Source: Pleurotus djamor (Eukaryota; Basidiomycota; Agaricomycetes; Agaricales; Pleurotaceae). Taken from it: a stretch of 61,670 bases of DNA. The notes below the pieces were generated by a model. The model saw nothing but the letters and a program-made list of their open reading frames with translations, ran no database searches and was not told the origin of the DNA. Below, in pieces: positions 34,335-46,539 of the stretch; the first letter of the stretch is position 1; every line of letters begins with the position of its first letter. A program made the translations under genes and the position numbers. The stretch lies in the NCBI GenBank assembly GCA_029747585.1, contig JAPEVF010000240.1:1-61670 (forward strand), given 5' to 3'.

Positions 34335-37176
34335 ATGTCTCCTCACTTCATAGTCCAACCAAAACCCCATCACCCTCCTCAAATGTCTGCCTCGTCTCAT
34401 TCACATACGCTAGACATCGCCCAAAGATCCCTCCTTGGAGAGGACGACGACGACGACGACATTTGCCCAGTCTGCGATGGCGAGTGCACCTGCAACAACA
34501 ACTCCACCACCAATGCTCTCGCATCCTCGTCTCGTCTTCCCAGCGATCACTCTCCCTATGCTGCCAGCAATGTTTTTTCACACAACCAGCCAACCCACTT
34601 GCCTTCGACCCAGCCCACCGCAAAAGCACCGTCTCTCAAGATAAAACTCACTGTGCCCCGTAGCTTGCTGGGCAAGCGTAGAGCCTCTTCATCAAGTATC
34701 AATAGACACTCGGGAAAGTCAGATACTGCCTACATCGCTGCCGTAGAAAACACAAACACGGGCGAATCCTCCTCATCTTTGTCCCCCAATGCGCCTTCTA
34801 CCTCGGCCCTGCCCCCCCGTCACGTTCCCCAAGCGACGCGGTCGTCCCCCCAAAGCCGTCGTNGCTGCTCGTCTCGCCGCTGCAAAGGCTGCCCAAGAGT
34901 CACGCGGTCCCGTCCCACTCACGGCCTCCTCCCTANCGCAATTCTCATCTCAATCTCAACCATCAGTCAAGCGAAAGATTCCCTTGACGCACCGGAAAAT
35001 AAATCCGAAACTGGCAGCCTCGAGGCTACCCTCAAAACTCAATTCAAAATCTAAGCTCAAGAAACCCATCAAGCGAAGACGTGTGGCCCCCAGCGATTCC
35101 TCAGCCTACAGCAGTGACGAAATAGATGAGATCGACGACGACGGCCGTTCAGTCCAGTTCCCCACATTCGTTTCGGCTTCTGCCCTATCAGGCTCATCTT
35201 CATCCAGCGATTCCGATTCTAGTTCCCTCACTGATTTCGACTCAGACTCTTCGATCGAAGCAGAAGAAGAAAACTATATTATTTCAGAGGAAAACAAGGC
35301 ACACGACAAGGCCCGTGTTCGACGTGAACTTCTCGGCGGAGACAATCAGAGGAAGCGCAATGATTGGATAATTCGGCCAAGAATGAAAAGNGTGGGCGCT
35401 AGTGATGCTGAGATGGAAGTGGATGATGACGCAACCGAGGACGATGATGATGAAGACGAAGAGGCCCAGGAAGACGATGAAGAAGAGACGGATGATGGGG
35501 CCCCCGGCGTGTCTTTCGCTGGGGTCTCTACCTCCTGGTCCGACGGTGAAGAATCCAGCTTCGATGCAGAATTNTTTTTCGCCAACCTCAGTAGCAGCGA
35601 NAGCTCTTCNGTTGCTGGNGACGAGGGTGTCGATGACGTCGAGGACGATCAATCGGACATGGACGCCGTTTCCCTCGTGGAAGCTGCCGCCGCCGGTCTC
35701 ATTCCCCAGCTTCGCCAAGAGCTGAATAACCTTCCCTTCGAGGTCACGCAAGGTTGGGACGGTCANATCGTCTTTACTAATGGTCTACGGGACGGTCACG
35801 GGATTCTCGACATCGACTTCGAGGTAAACGCTGCGCGCATGGTCGTCGAAAGCAGCGCGTCGCCAAGCGCGACCAGCACGGATATGTTGACCTCAGACAT
35901 AGGCGATGCAGACCAGGGTCAGGCACCCGTGACCGACGANGACGGTGCGACAACCGATGANGACCTAGTCGGGGAGAACAATTTGCCAAACGANCGTGCN
36001 ATGCAACTCTTCGTCATGCCGACCAGCGTCTCAGCCATCGACCCGATGTCGACACTTAGCCCCGTCGGTAGCCCACATCCTTTGCACCGACGTGGATTCC
36101 GATCTTCTAGTCACTGCGAATCCCCCAAACCAGCTGACATCCTGGCTGGCCGCATTTTCTGGGACGATTCAGAGGGTGATTCTGAAGAGCACCGTTCTTC
36201 CCAAAGTCGCAGCATGACTTCATCACGCGGTGGTTTGCCTCGCACAGGGACCTTTCAAGCTCTTAAAACCGATCACCGTGCCATCATCGATGGTTCACGC
36301 AATGACTTGCCTTCTCCTCATCCTCGTGTTGGTCGTATAGGTCGCGGCAGAGATCTCACCCAATCGGTTCACGGGACGCATGTGGTGAGTAATTTTAATA
36401 TCGCCTACCATAGAACATTCGTTCTGAATAACCTTTTTTCTCCTTCCATCGTACAGTTCGATAGTCCTTGGAACGCACGACCTTTCAATAGGACCTCTTC
36501 CATGCCGGCTTCTTCTCGCACCCATAACCGCGACCTCTCGTCCGATGTTCCTATGCCTTCGTCGCCTGACTTCCACCCCATGGAGCCAGTTAACCTAGAC
36601 GATGTTCTCGACTCGTCTTATCTCGACTCTGATGGATCTGATTGTCATGGGTCGACGACATCAGTCAACGATAGCGATTCCAAGAAGCATATTAAAAGCC
36701 TCCGTCGCTGGGACGTAATCCCCGTTGGTGCCTTTCGACAATCACACTCCTCCATGAATAGTATCGACAGCTGGGTCTCTGACACGTCCATCGGAAGCCC
36801 TACCACATACAGCAACGCGATGAGACCCAATCCCCTCGGTGCAATGCTCTGGAACAACAAAGCCTCCTCCAAGTCAGACGAAAGTCCCGGTAGTCCCAGC
36901 CCTACCGGATCTACCACCTCCAGACGTCAAAAGCGTGGCGACCGCACGCCAACAAACTTCGCACCCTCATCCGGTCAACAACAACAAAACCGCATCCCTC
37001 CCAAAACCCGAAAAGAACTCAAGCACGAGCACAAGCTAAAGCGCAAAAGCTTTGGCTCCACCCACCACAAACACTCCCAACACCATTTTCACTCCCACAA
37101 CCACCACCCAAACATGAAATCCCGCGGCTCCAGTGCAGTGCAGCGCACTAACTTTTTCTCATCAAGCCCCATGTAA
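34335..37176 (+). CDS. Disordered AT-hook protein with Cys-rich N-terminal motif
   Basis: Function unknown; probably nuclear. The N-terminus carries DDDICPVCDGECTCNNN, a compact Cys cluster that may bind zinc. An AT-hook (PKRRGRPPKAV, about 34830) suggests binding to the minor groove of AT-rich DNA. It is followed by basic KKPIKRRRV. Long Ser/Asp/Glu-rich acidic tracts lie at about 35180-35700. The C-terminus is His/Lys/Ser-rich and ends SAVQRTNFFSSSPM. The frame shifts by one base at a run of seven C at about 34814-34820. Removing one C gives a continuous protein, so this is probably a sequencing error. A 72-base GT-AG intron at about 36385-36456 is a multiple of three and has no stop. The start could also be the second Met at 34383. 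About 930 residues. Confidence 0.7.
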
Positions 37177-37996
37177 AAAAGATCAAACCACCCCCCAAAG
37201 GACGTGTGTGTATTCGGATAATCCTTCCCCTCTTGGCCAAATCGATCCCGACTGACGGTATCCATTGTCTCGATGCCCCTTCTTGGAAAATTTTGCTGAA
37301 CGTCTCGAAATTGTTGTATACCAGTATCTTGCCTGCCGTATGTCAAACTGTTGTGCTCCCCCTTCTTGACCCCCATCGTTCCATTCCCCATCACTCCCTG
37401 CATCCAAAGTACTGACTTATAACTCATGGGCTCTCCCATCGTCTCAGTACCACGAAACCTATGTAATGACCTTTCCCTTCCTCTCTCTTATGTATCAGTG
37501 GCATATTCTTTACACCTCCCCCATCTTCGCATACCGCAGCATCTTCTCGCCATCATGTCCACAACTACCAATAATTATCGAGTACATACATTTCCATAAA
37601 CTCGTCGAATGAAAGAAATTCTTGAAGATCCATATTCGGAGACGAGTTCGTGACCTTGCACCGTCAAAACTTGCCACATCGGCTGTAATTCGATGACGTC
37701 CTCTAGTCCACTTCGTGATCTCACCTCAAGTACTTAGCACCAAAGCAAGCTCTAGCTTGCTGCGGTGCAGCATAGGGAACTAGGCATGCGTCAGCCGCAC
37801 GGTTGTATGGGAGTACGGGAGATACTAAAGAGACGAAAATAAATGTATATTCCATAGTCTAGCCTTACCGTGATAGAGAAACCGCTTCCTGACCAAGGGA
37901 GTACAATCATCAAAGGAATCAACGGCACCCGTGAGCTTTTATTATAACCGTCAAATATTGCATACTACTTTTCTGCATTCTGCAGTACATCCACAA
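37177..37996. other. Spacer between convergent genes
   Basis: About 820 bases holding the 3' untranslated regions of the AT-hook gene and RPF1. Neither strand shows an open frame with protein-like conservation. A tract repeated as GCTCTAGCTTGCTGCGG occurs near 37750. Confidence 0.4.
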
Positions 37997-39422
37997 TCAC
38001 AAGAAGAATGTGCGTCGCGTAGTCTCTAGTTCAGGCTGAAAGAAACATTAATCAATACGTATCCCCCACAAAGAACATTCTACTCACCTTCCACTGCCAC
38101 AAATATTCATCCTGTTTCGGAGGAACCTTAGGTTGAGGGGTCGATTGAGGCGCATCACCTTTACCCTCGGCCCCATTCTCCTCGACTTCCTCCTCCTCCC
38201 CACCAGTTGTATCTTTCGCCTCCGGCACATCAGTCGTCCCAACCTCAATCTCCAACCCCGGATTAGACTCCCCAAACCTCGTCACAGCGGGTATATCCTT
38301 CCTTAACGACCTCAACTTCAACGTAAACCGCGGCCCAATCTCCTGGAGCGCGACCTTTTCCGTCGACCGAAAAGCGTACCTTCCCGCAACATCATACGCG
38401 TCAGCTATACGCATACTGAATATTGAAAGACATTCAGGGCAAACTCACCGATGTCTACGAAAGAACAAAAAGTCACGCTGATTATGCAGCGTAACTACTT
38501 GTCGACCTTGGAATTCCGGGATGGGAGGGAACAGCGTTTGGAACATCCTCCCCACGGCAAGACCGAGACGAGTGACGAAACCATTCAGTATGAGTTCTGG
38601 GTTATGTGGTGTCGCCCTTGCATGTCCCTACGTCCGTCATCAGCCATCGTGTTCACGTATGTAGTCAACAAATACCGTACGAATATCTCTTTCGTCAATT
38701 GAATCGACGATAATTTGAAATACGCCGTTGGGCCGTTGGGTAAGTGCACGAGCGTGATAGCATCTGCCAATACATGAGCCATCCATTCATCCATCACACC
38801 GACAGAAGCGAAGTGAACAGCGTACTTGGCTTTTTCATATCCTCATTGACCACATACAAATGTTTATACCCTCGATCAGCAGCCCACCCAGCTATCCTCC
38901 CAAGTTCAAATCCCTTCCCCTTTTTTNCGCCGTATAAACTCAGCGCCAGGGAACACCCCAACCAACTCATCGCAAAAATCATACGTCCGTTTCGACGCTT
39001 TCGGCGAGGTGGTGATCAAGACCTTGGGAGGGATCGTCGGGTCGTCCGTTGAGGTGAAATACGACGCAAACGGGTCCGCGTCGATGTCTGCAGAAACCTC
39101 TTCCTGCGTCGAAGTAGATGCATGTGGTTGGTCCTTCGAAGGATCGGCGGTGAGTATCGATGGATCAAACTCTCTGGTGTTATCAAGAGTTCTCGGAACA
39201 TTCTCAGAGAGTCGTTTCTACGATTCAAATTCAGTAAATAGTTAAAATATATGTGAACACGAGCCCAACCTTTTTAGCAGCGGGGTTGGTAGCTTCGTCC
39301 TTTGCGAGAGCCAAACGACGCTTGAGCTTTTCCTGAGTCTTCGCCTTTCTTGCTTTCTGAGTGAGCTGTTCTCTTTTTATTTTATTCTTCACAGCAGATG
39401 GGGTAAATCGAGTAGGAGGCAT
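37997..39422 (-). CDS. RPF1: Rpf1, Brix-domain 60S ribosome biogenesis factor
   Basis: Nucleolar protein for large-subunit pre-rRNA processing. ATG 39422 gives [20 protein letters not shown], then a Lys/Arg-rich helix. The Brix domain opens with [19 protein letters not shown], then [20 protein letters not shown] across an intron, [20 protein letters not shown] and [20 protein letters not shown]. After splicing come [51 protein letters not shown] and the Brix end [15 protein letters not shown]. The last exon, found by splicing WQWK to [12 protein letters not shown], gives the usual Rpf1 C-terminus and stop at 37997-37999. An N at 38927 lies next to an intron. Confidence 0.92.
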
Positions 39423-39601
39423 GGCTGGACGACAAATACTGGGTGTGCTGATCACTCAACAAAAAGTTTCTAGCAGAGTAAATCTAGTTCCCACGCTCCT
39501 AGATATAACAAGGAGCCCAGGGGATTTAGGGTATAAGGATAAGATACAGCGGTAATGTGATAAGCAAGATGTTGGACTAGATATGTGTGAGGAAAGCCAA
39601 T

Positions 39602-40729
39602 CTACATAGCCATGATAGCCTGAGTTTTGGTCGTCGCTTCCGCTAGGTGAAGCTCGAACGATCGTAGGTGTTCTGCCACAACCTTCCTTCCATCTATTCG
39701 CCGATGCACGGCTGAAGGGACCTGCGCAATTTCGCCATCGCCTTCTGATAATCCCGCCTCCCATCGCTCGACCCGCAAGCGACTGAGCTCGGCACTATCA
39801 AGTTCAATACGCCACACGCCAATCTTGTTCTTCAAAGCGCGAATCTTACGACCCGCTTCAGTGGTGGCTGCCCCTGTGACCTGGGTTTGCTCGGAGATGG
39901 CGATGAGAGAGGAGTTTAGGGATGAGGTGAATGATCGGAAGTCTCCAAGTTGTGTTATGACCTTTGCAGGCGTCAAAGGGCCGCGAATGGGTGGAGGTTT
40001 GGAGAAAGAGTCGGTGGGATCGTCTTCCCAGTTCGCCGAATCTGTGCGCGTGGGCCGACGTGGCTCTATTGGCGATACCATAGCGGTGGGTGTTTCGGGC
40101 TCCTCGATGTCAGCGGTATCGAGCTCATCCAGGTCACCCAAGACCTCATTGCCTCCAATACCAACAGATATCTTTCTAAACTCCCGCTCAGCCTCCAGCA
40201 GCTCACGGACCTGCTCTTCTCTATCACGGACGGTGTCATTGATTCGGCGAATTATATCGGAGGTTATGTGCTCAATGGTGGAATGAGACTGCGAGTGTGT
40301 ATCCGAGTCCAAATTTCTGAGGTGGGCCAGAAAGTGATCGGTAGACTCCAAACTTCGAGCAAGGGTTGTCATGGCGGCCTGATCCTGCGAATCTGAGGAG
40401 GATGTGGGTAGTGGGGGTGGCGGGGATGCAAACGACGCGTCCATGTCGTGAAGATAGGCATCTTGAGGAGGTTGTGAGGTCTGGAAGTGAAGATTGTCCA
40501 CGGCGTCGTCGTCCATTGCGAAGCTGCTTTGACTCGAGTCAGCGTCGATGCCCTCGGCGCCTTCATCATACTCGATCCCGAATTCCTCTGCAAGCAGTCT
40601 TGATCCTGGATTTGGCTCTGGCATCAGCGCCACGGCCAGTTCGTGGGCGAGCGAGTGCTGGGCGTTGCTGGCATTGTGGTCGAGAGGAATAGACGACATA
40701 CGGGTTCTAAGAAAAGGATGGTTACGCAC
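39602..40729 (-). CDS. Unrecognised coiled-coil protein
   Basis: Single open frame of 375 codons; Met 11 at 40699 is an alternative start and would leave a 95-bp rather than 65-bp spacer to the Kelch gene. I do not recognise the family. Residues about 25-120 are acidic and Pro/Ser-rich. About 120-195 is a likely coiled coil (STIEHITSDIIRRINDTVRD, EEQVRELLEAEREFRKI). About 255-375 is a second helical region (TPAKVITQLGDFRSFTSSLN, GRKIRALKNKIGVWRIELDS, HLRSFELHLAEATTKTQAIM). No membrane segment or presequence. The frame is clean and CpG-rich like its neighbours, so I regard it as a real, poorly conserved gene. A structural or cytoskeletal role is only a guess. Confidence 0.7.
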   Translation of the reverse strand: MRNHPFLRTRMSSIPLDHNASNAQHSLAHELAVALMPEPNPGSRLLAEEFGIEYDEGAEGIDADSSQSSFAMDDDAVDNLHFQTSQPPQDAYLHDMDASFASPPPPLPTSSSDSQDQAAMTTLARSLESTDHFLAHLRNLDSDTHSQSHSTIEHITSDIIRRINDTVRDREEQVRELLEAEREFRKISVGIGGNEVLGDLDELDTADIEEPETPTAMVSPIEPRRPTRTDSANWEDDPTDSFSKPPPIRGPLTPAKVITQLGDFRSFTSSLNSSLIAISEQTQVTGAATTEAGRKIRALKNKIGVWRIELDSAELSRLRVERWEAGLSEGDGEIAQVPSAVHRRIDGRKVVAEHLRSFELHLAEATTKTQAIMAM

Positions 40730-40794
40730 GTGAGCACAAAATGATCATCCATTGCCAAAGATAGGAGTCACCGCCCTTTTCACCGTCTTCCACA

Positions 40795-42548
40795 ATGAGT
40801 CTCAGCGACGTCCCAGAAGTTGAGGAGCCCATCCCCGGCGACGTCCTCAACGACTCCCCTTACCTCGGAAGCCCGACGCCCTCCACGTCCTCCTTTCTCC
40901 CGCCGTCGTCGCGCCCGTCGAGCAACACCAATAATCTCGCGTCTGGTTCCATCTCGCGCAAGGCATCCAGCATTCGAACTCTCGGAAAGTCCTCAACTCC
41001 ATCCACAGATCTCTCTGCGCCCAGCAGTGGTGCATCTTCGTCCTTGAAGCGCAAACCAAGCTCAAGCTCACAGACTCGTTCAAGTGTGTATTTCTCCATA
41101 TCTCTTCATCGTCTCATTCAAGGCNGCCTTCTCCAACAGCATCTTCTCCCCAACCTCCCAACTCTCCCAAGCCGCCAACAGTGCATACCCTACAGAAATA
41201 TCGTAGCAATCCTCGACTGCCTCATGAGAAAGATAAAGATTGCCCCCCNAGTCTCATCAACGATGATGTACTGGTCCCGTGCGCCTGTCTTTGGCGCAAT
41301 CCCAATGCGCACAATGCGTGCTCACACTGTCACCCTCGTTGACAACATGGCCTGGCTATTCGGAGGATGTGATGACAAGGATTGCTGGAAAGATATCTAC
41401 CTCTTCGACACAGGTACTCGTAATCCATCACTCTCCCTCTTTACCCAGATACCAACATCATGCATCATATCATAGAGACGATGCAATGGTCTCACCCCGA
41501 CACAACTGGCGAAACTCCCCCTCCATGCCGAGCCCATACCGCCACCTTCGTCGATCGCAAACTATACGTTTTTGGCGGTGGCCAAGGCCCAACCTACTAC
41601 AATACCACTTACATCCTCGATGTGACAACCCGACGATGGTCAAAGCTCCCCATGCCAAAATCAAGGTCCACCAAATCAGAGGCCTCCGGCTCGGAAAACG
41701 GTGTAGTAAAAGACAGTAAACCAGACGATCCATCTGAAGACCTCGAATTCCGCGTCCCTGCACCTCGACGTGCTCACACTGCCGTATTCTACGCTGGTCG
41801 TATTTGGGTTTTCGGCGGAGGAAATGGTATGACTGCGTTGAACGATGTTTGGACTCTGGATGTCTCTAGCGCCACCAATCGCGGTGGTGATGATGGTAAC
41901 TCGAATGCAAAAGGTGGGAACAATATATATGCTCGGATGCGCTGGGAGGAAAGGATTACTTCCGGACGAAAACCCAGTCCCCGTGGCTATCATACTGCCA
42001 ACCTCATTGGGAGCGTGATGGTCGTTGTTGGCGGCAGCGATGGCAAGGAATGTTTCTCGGACATATGGGCCCTCAACCTCGGTAAGTCTATATCTATACG
42101 CAAAACTGACTATCATATCTTATTGCCTCCTTGATAGACACATTGGTTTGGTCACCTATCAAACTTCAAGTCGCGCACCGCCGCCTATCTCACAGTGCCA
42201 CGCAAGTTGGCTCATATCTATTTATCCTTGGTGGGCACGACGGCAACGAGTACCGTTCCGATCTTCTTCTATTCAACCTAGGTACGCAGCCCCCCTCCTC
42301 TCCCTTCCATATCTTCCAAACTGCTAACCCAAAATCCCCCGTCCTCAGTTTCTCTCCAATATGAGTCGCGTCCTACCGCAGGAAGACCCCCATCTCCTCG
42401 TGGCTATCACGTCTCTCTCCTCGCCGATTCACGCGTCTTCCTCTTCGGAGGCTACAACGGCCACAACGCCTTTGATGACGTCCATATCCTTGACCTCGCT
42501 GCGGCTGCTTATTTACCCCAGGTCACCAGTTTCACCATCGATATATGA
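40795..42548 (+). CDS. Kelch-repeat protein
   Basis: Beta-propeller protein, likely a protein-interaction scaffold; fungal relatives include polarity (Tea1-like) and ubiquitin-ligase adaptor proteins. The first roughly 120 residues are Ser/Pro-rich (SLSDVPEVEEPIPGDVLNDS). Kelch blades follow: RAHTVTLVDNMAWLFGGCDD, CRAHTATFVDRKLYVFGGGQ, RRAHTAVFYAGRIWVFGGGN, RGYHTANLIGSVMVVVGGSD, LSHSATQVGSYLFILGGHDG and RGYHVSLLADSRVFLFGGYN, six in all. The end is FTIDI at 42548. Exons are separated by short introns at about 41414-41475, 42081-42136 and 42281-42350. It lacks the long coiled-coil tail of Tea1, so it is a short Kelch protein. Two N bases lie near 41125 and 41250, in or next to introns. Confidence 0.85.
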
Positions 42549-42815
42549 TCCCTCCAAGTACACCATTTCACGTAGATAGCTTTTCTTGTCGCTTCATAAT
42601 GAAATATCTTGACAGTTGCTTTCTCAAAAATGTTCTTGTGCGCGAATATACTACGAAACGTGATTCGAAAAATATTATCCTCCGTGACGGAATAATGATG
42701 GTCTAATACGCATCTACGGACTCTATGTCGTGTTCGTCTGAAACCTCTAAGGTATATCCAAGAAATATTAATTATACTAGATAGACACCGACGCATCGAG
42801 CGTTGAGAGCTCCTC

Positions 42816-45800
42816 AGCTAGGGTTTTCAAATGAGCTCAAGATAGATCTACAAGGTCGGGGCACGTACCAAGCAGGGACAGTCAATGGAATCTTGACCGA
42901 CGTCTATAGGACAACCGCTCAGATTACCAGTCTTCTGGACGACGGATGAATGACTTACCGCTAGACCCTAGAAATTTTGAGCCGCCCAATTAGTATCGTG
43001 CAAGTCCAAAATTCCAAAGACAGCCTTGAGACGACCACGACGGCGATCCGCACTTCCCACCAAGGTCGCAAGGCGCCACGAGGGACGCAACGTCGTGTAC
43101 ACCTCAAGGAAAAACCATGGAAATATACCACTCACCGACATGCTCGTCTCCTTGTATTTAACGCTCATATCGGCTGCGGTCAGTCTCATGGCCTCAATAG
43201 CCTCGTCCAAGGTGACACTATACACCCCGTGACTGGCCATGGACAATTGAGCTGCCGTCACTGCTTTGACGGCTACAAAACCCCCAGGGAAAATTGGGAT
43301 TCGTCCGTTCAATGTTCGATTTGAGGATTCCAGAAGATGAAGATAGGGTCGGTCGGATACATTCGAGTCCATCGATCAAGTTCAAAGATACCGCATGCGT
43401 AATGAGGTCGCCAAGATAAGATGGTAAGAGCACAAGACAGTCCACCAATGAGACGGGTACACAGATACAAAATAGCCACTTACCTCCTAGACTATTACGT
43501 TCCTAAGAAACGAAGGCCAGATAAGAGGTGCAAACGCATGGAAGCAACAACCAGATATCCCATGGGGCACAGAGGGAAAGGGTCAGCAACGGTGAAGCGA
43601 GGCTATATAGAGTTAGGCTTACGATGCATGGAACCTGTACGAGACCATCGATGGGATCGCAGGTCAGACCAAGATTGTGCTCTGTGTTACATGAGAATCA
43701 GTACAGGGTAATGAATGAAGGGGTGAGTGCATGGCGTTTTGTGCTTCTGATGTTGCTAGAAGACATTGAATACCAAAAAGAGTTTACTAACCAATGCCAA
43801 TCTCCGCAGCCTGGAGAGAAACAGAAGTTTAGTGACACAGATCCTTTCTATCCCCAGCTCCAACTTACCTGTAGTACGGTTTCAGGGGACGCTAGCATAG
43901 ATAAAAACGGTTAGAATGCGTATTCGGGCACAGGAAGGGTTGCATGGAAGTACGCAGGGCATTACCCAACGTGGCATAGCAGGGGCGAACCAAAACGCGT
44001 CACCCCAAGCAGAAGATAGCGTGTAACGCCAGGAACGAGCGTGCGGGCGCATGGTTTCAAAGATAGCTACTCACCGCCCATGCATGCGGCAAAACCAGCG
44101 CTCGCCATAGAACACGCCACTGAATAGAAGCGGATCCTTCAGCGTCTCGTTATCTCAAGTAGGCAGAGTGAGGAGGGACTTACCTCCAACCTCTGCTTGA
44201 CAGCCGCCCTCGGCTGCAGAAATGGTACTTCCTCGTTTGAAAAGCATGCCAACCGCCTATGATCGCGTGTCAATGAGAGATGAACAGATATAACGCTAAG
44301 ATTCTTTACTGCGGCGGTTAGAAGAAACGTGGTTATACTCTTCTCCGGGTCGTCACTAACAAACTAGTCGAAAGTTTCCTCAGTTAATGCCAGAAACTGT
44401 ATGTAAGAGTGACTCACTTCAACAATATACTTTAATACGGCCGGAATGACACCGGCCGCACCGTTCGTCGGAGAAGTAACGATACGCCCTCCACTCGCAT
44501 TGACTTCATTCACTGCAATGGCGTAACAGGAAAGGAAATCCATGGCAGGTATGACGGTTTTCCTCTAGAACAATGTTAAGCTGGATACTCAAATGCTACA
44601 AAGTAAAGGACACACTGGAGCCATTGGCAGAACAGCATGGTCAAATGAACCTGTCACTCTAGTCACAGGTGACCTCTTCTGGCGAGAAACGTTGAGCCTC
44701 GAATGACTCCTGGAAGACGACGAATGAGGCTCGGATCTGAGGCCTTCTCGGGCACCACGTTCCCCAGGTAGCATGCCATCTTCCAGAAGTTCGGCGTCGG
44801 TTTCAGGCGCCGAGATAGCGTCGGAGTGATGTGCACCATCAGTAATACTTGGAAAGATTGGCTGGGCCACGCCAGGATAGAATCTGCAAGGATAATCATC
44901 TGAGCTTGAAGTATAACGGATGGTGCGGGTAATTACCCTCGCATTAGTCGTCTATATAGCATGGGAGCCCGTCTACGAAGTCGAAGTCGACCGGGAAGTG
45001 TGTGCTCTGGTGAAGAAACACCAGTGCGGATACATTCGTCCATCACTTGCCATATCTTCATGAGCTAGAAAGCGGGGATTAGAGACCACCGTGTAGTCAA
45101 TTTGTGGGGGTGCTACCTTCTCGTGAATTTCATCGTCGGTGTACCCGAAATACTTCTCATTGTCATACACGATTTGAGCAATAGTCATCTTGTGCCGGGT
45201 AATGTGTGAATAGAAAAGATATGTGGAGAATAGGACTGCCTACATTATGCTTCTGGGTGAGCGCAAGCAGACTGTTCCCAGAAACGAAGGGATATGGAGG
45301 ATGCTCGTTCTCATAATCGAACGGCTCGTCCATGGGATCTGGTTTCTTACCAGGCATTATCGTTGAAGTAGCTTCGGGAACTTCTGATTCAGACGGGAGG
45401 GTAGTCGAGTCCTCCACGAGATGCTGTGGTTCCGTCAGTGAATGGGTCTGATGAAGCCGAGCGCCGTGCACGGTACGCTTATCGACGCCCTTGTAGAACA
45501 AATTTTCACCAAGCTTAGTCTTTTCGTTGACGACGAAACCGCCACCGACGCTATCAACCTAATTATGCATCTGAGTAAACGGTGAAAGAAGGCAATTACC
45601 TGAAATATTCATTGGTCGCAAGTAATTCACCCTCTTCATCGAAAACGGAAAATCGCATTCCATTGGGATGTGTGTTGAGAACTTGATCGAACCTCCACAA
45701 CATATCCTTATCGGAATCATAATTGACAAGATGGGTCCCACCCAGAAGAAGTTGCTTGTGCTCGAGAATATGAGCATATCGGGTTGGGATGGTTCCAGTG

Positions 45801-46539
45801 TCGATTGTCTCCGGGTCGGAGCCTAGAAACAAAGATGAACACAATGAATCGAGTGTTGCCTACTGCTTAAAACTGCTTCGAACCTTCGAGGCCGAGAAGA
45901 ATCGCCTGGGGTGTGTGATGTCTATGAAGAAGCGTCAAATTCATGCTGAAATGGGTATGATATAGACTTGCATACCCTTTGCCTATCCATTAAGGTTAAC
46001 GTAAACCTTGATCAATACTCGCCACCTTGGCTTTGAGACCGAGAGAACACACCAGTGGCCGCCAGAGAACCATATCTACGGGAAGTTACAGTGAAAATGG
46101 AGTTGATGGTAGGAATAGTTCGAATACGTACAGCGTAATCTTTACTGTCTTTACTCTTTCTAGCACCTTCATTTCTTTAAGGTCGTTGATGAAGATTTTG
46201 CCAGCTCGCATGGGGCCAACGGTATGAGAAGACGATGGTCCGACTACGAGCAGAGTGAGCGACAGTAGTCACTCCATTTTGAGGCTCCCACTCGCCTCCA
46301 ATGCTGAACAAGTCAAAGGCAGAGATCACAGCATGCTCGACTTGGGCTGTAGCTGAAGACATGCAACGGACGACGACCAGACCAGGGCCATGGGTGGACT
46401 GTAATGCTCGGATTGATGGTTTAACGCAGCGCCGGGTCCTCGTGAATGCTTTAATGATTTGGGGAGCGGTCTTCAAGATACGGTTGGGTAATGGCATTTG
46501 CCCAGCCAGACGACTTGAAGACGACGGAAGCGTTGGCAC
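42816..46539 (-). CDS. Bacterial-type [4Fe-4S] L-serine dehydratase
   Basis: Deaminates L-serine to pyruvate and ammonia with an oxygen-sensitive Fe-S cluster, unlike the PLP enzymes usual in fungi. ATG 46539 begins a basic, Ala/Ser-containing segment ([19 protein letters not shown]) that could be a mitochondrial presequence. The beta domain follows: [20 protein letters not shown], then [25 protein letters not shown] and [20 protein letters not shown]. The alpha domain has [59 protein letters not shown] and [12 protein letters not shown]. The three cluster cysteines (GGCQAE, LTCDPI, PCIERN) are present. A Ser/Arg-rich insertion encoded near 44650-44870 separates the domains. At least ten introns; one is GC-AG (46295-46244). 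The last exon border is uncertain. Confidence 0.88.

Noticed and set aside
35284..35751. Minus-strand 155-codon frame with hydrophobic stretches.
   Set aside because: It is the complement of the acidic Ser/Asp repeats of the AT-hook protein; the hydrophobicity is an artefact of GAT/GAC codons read in reverse.
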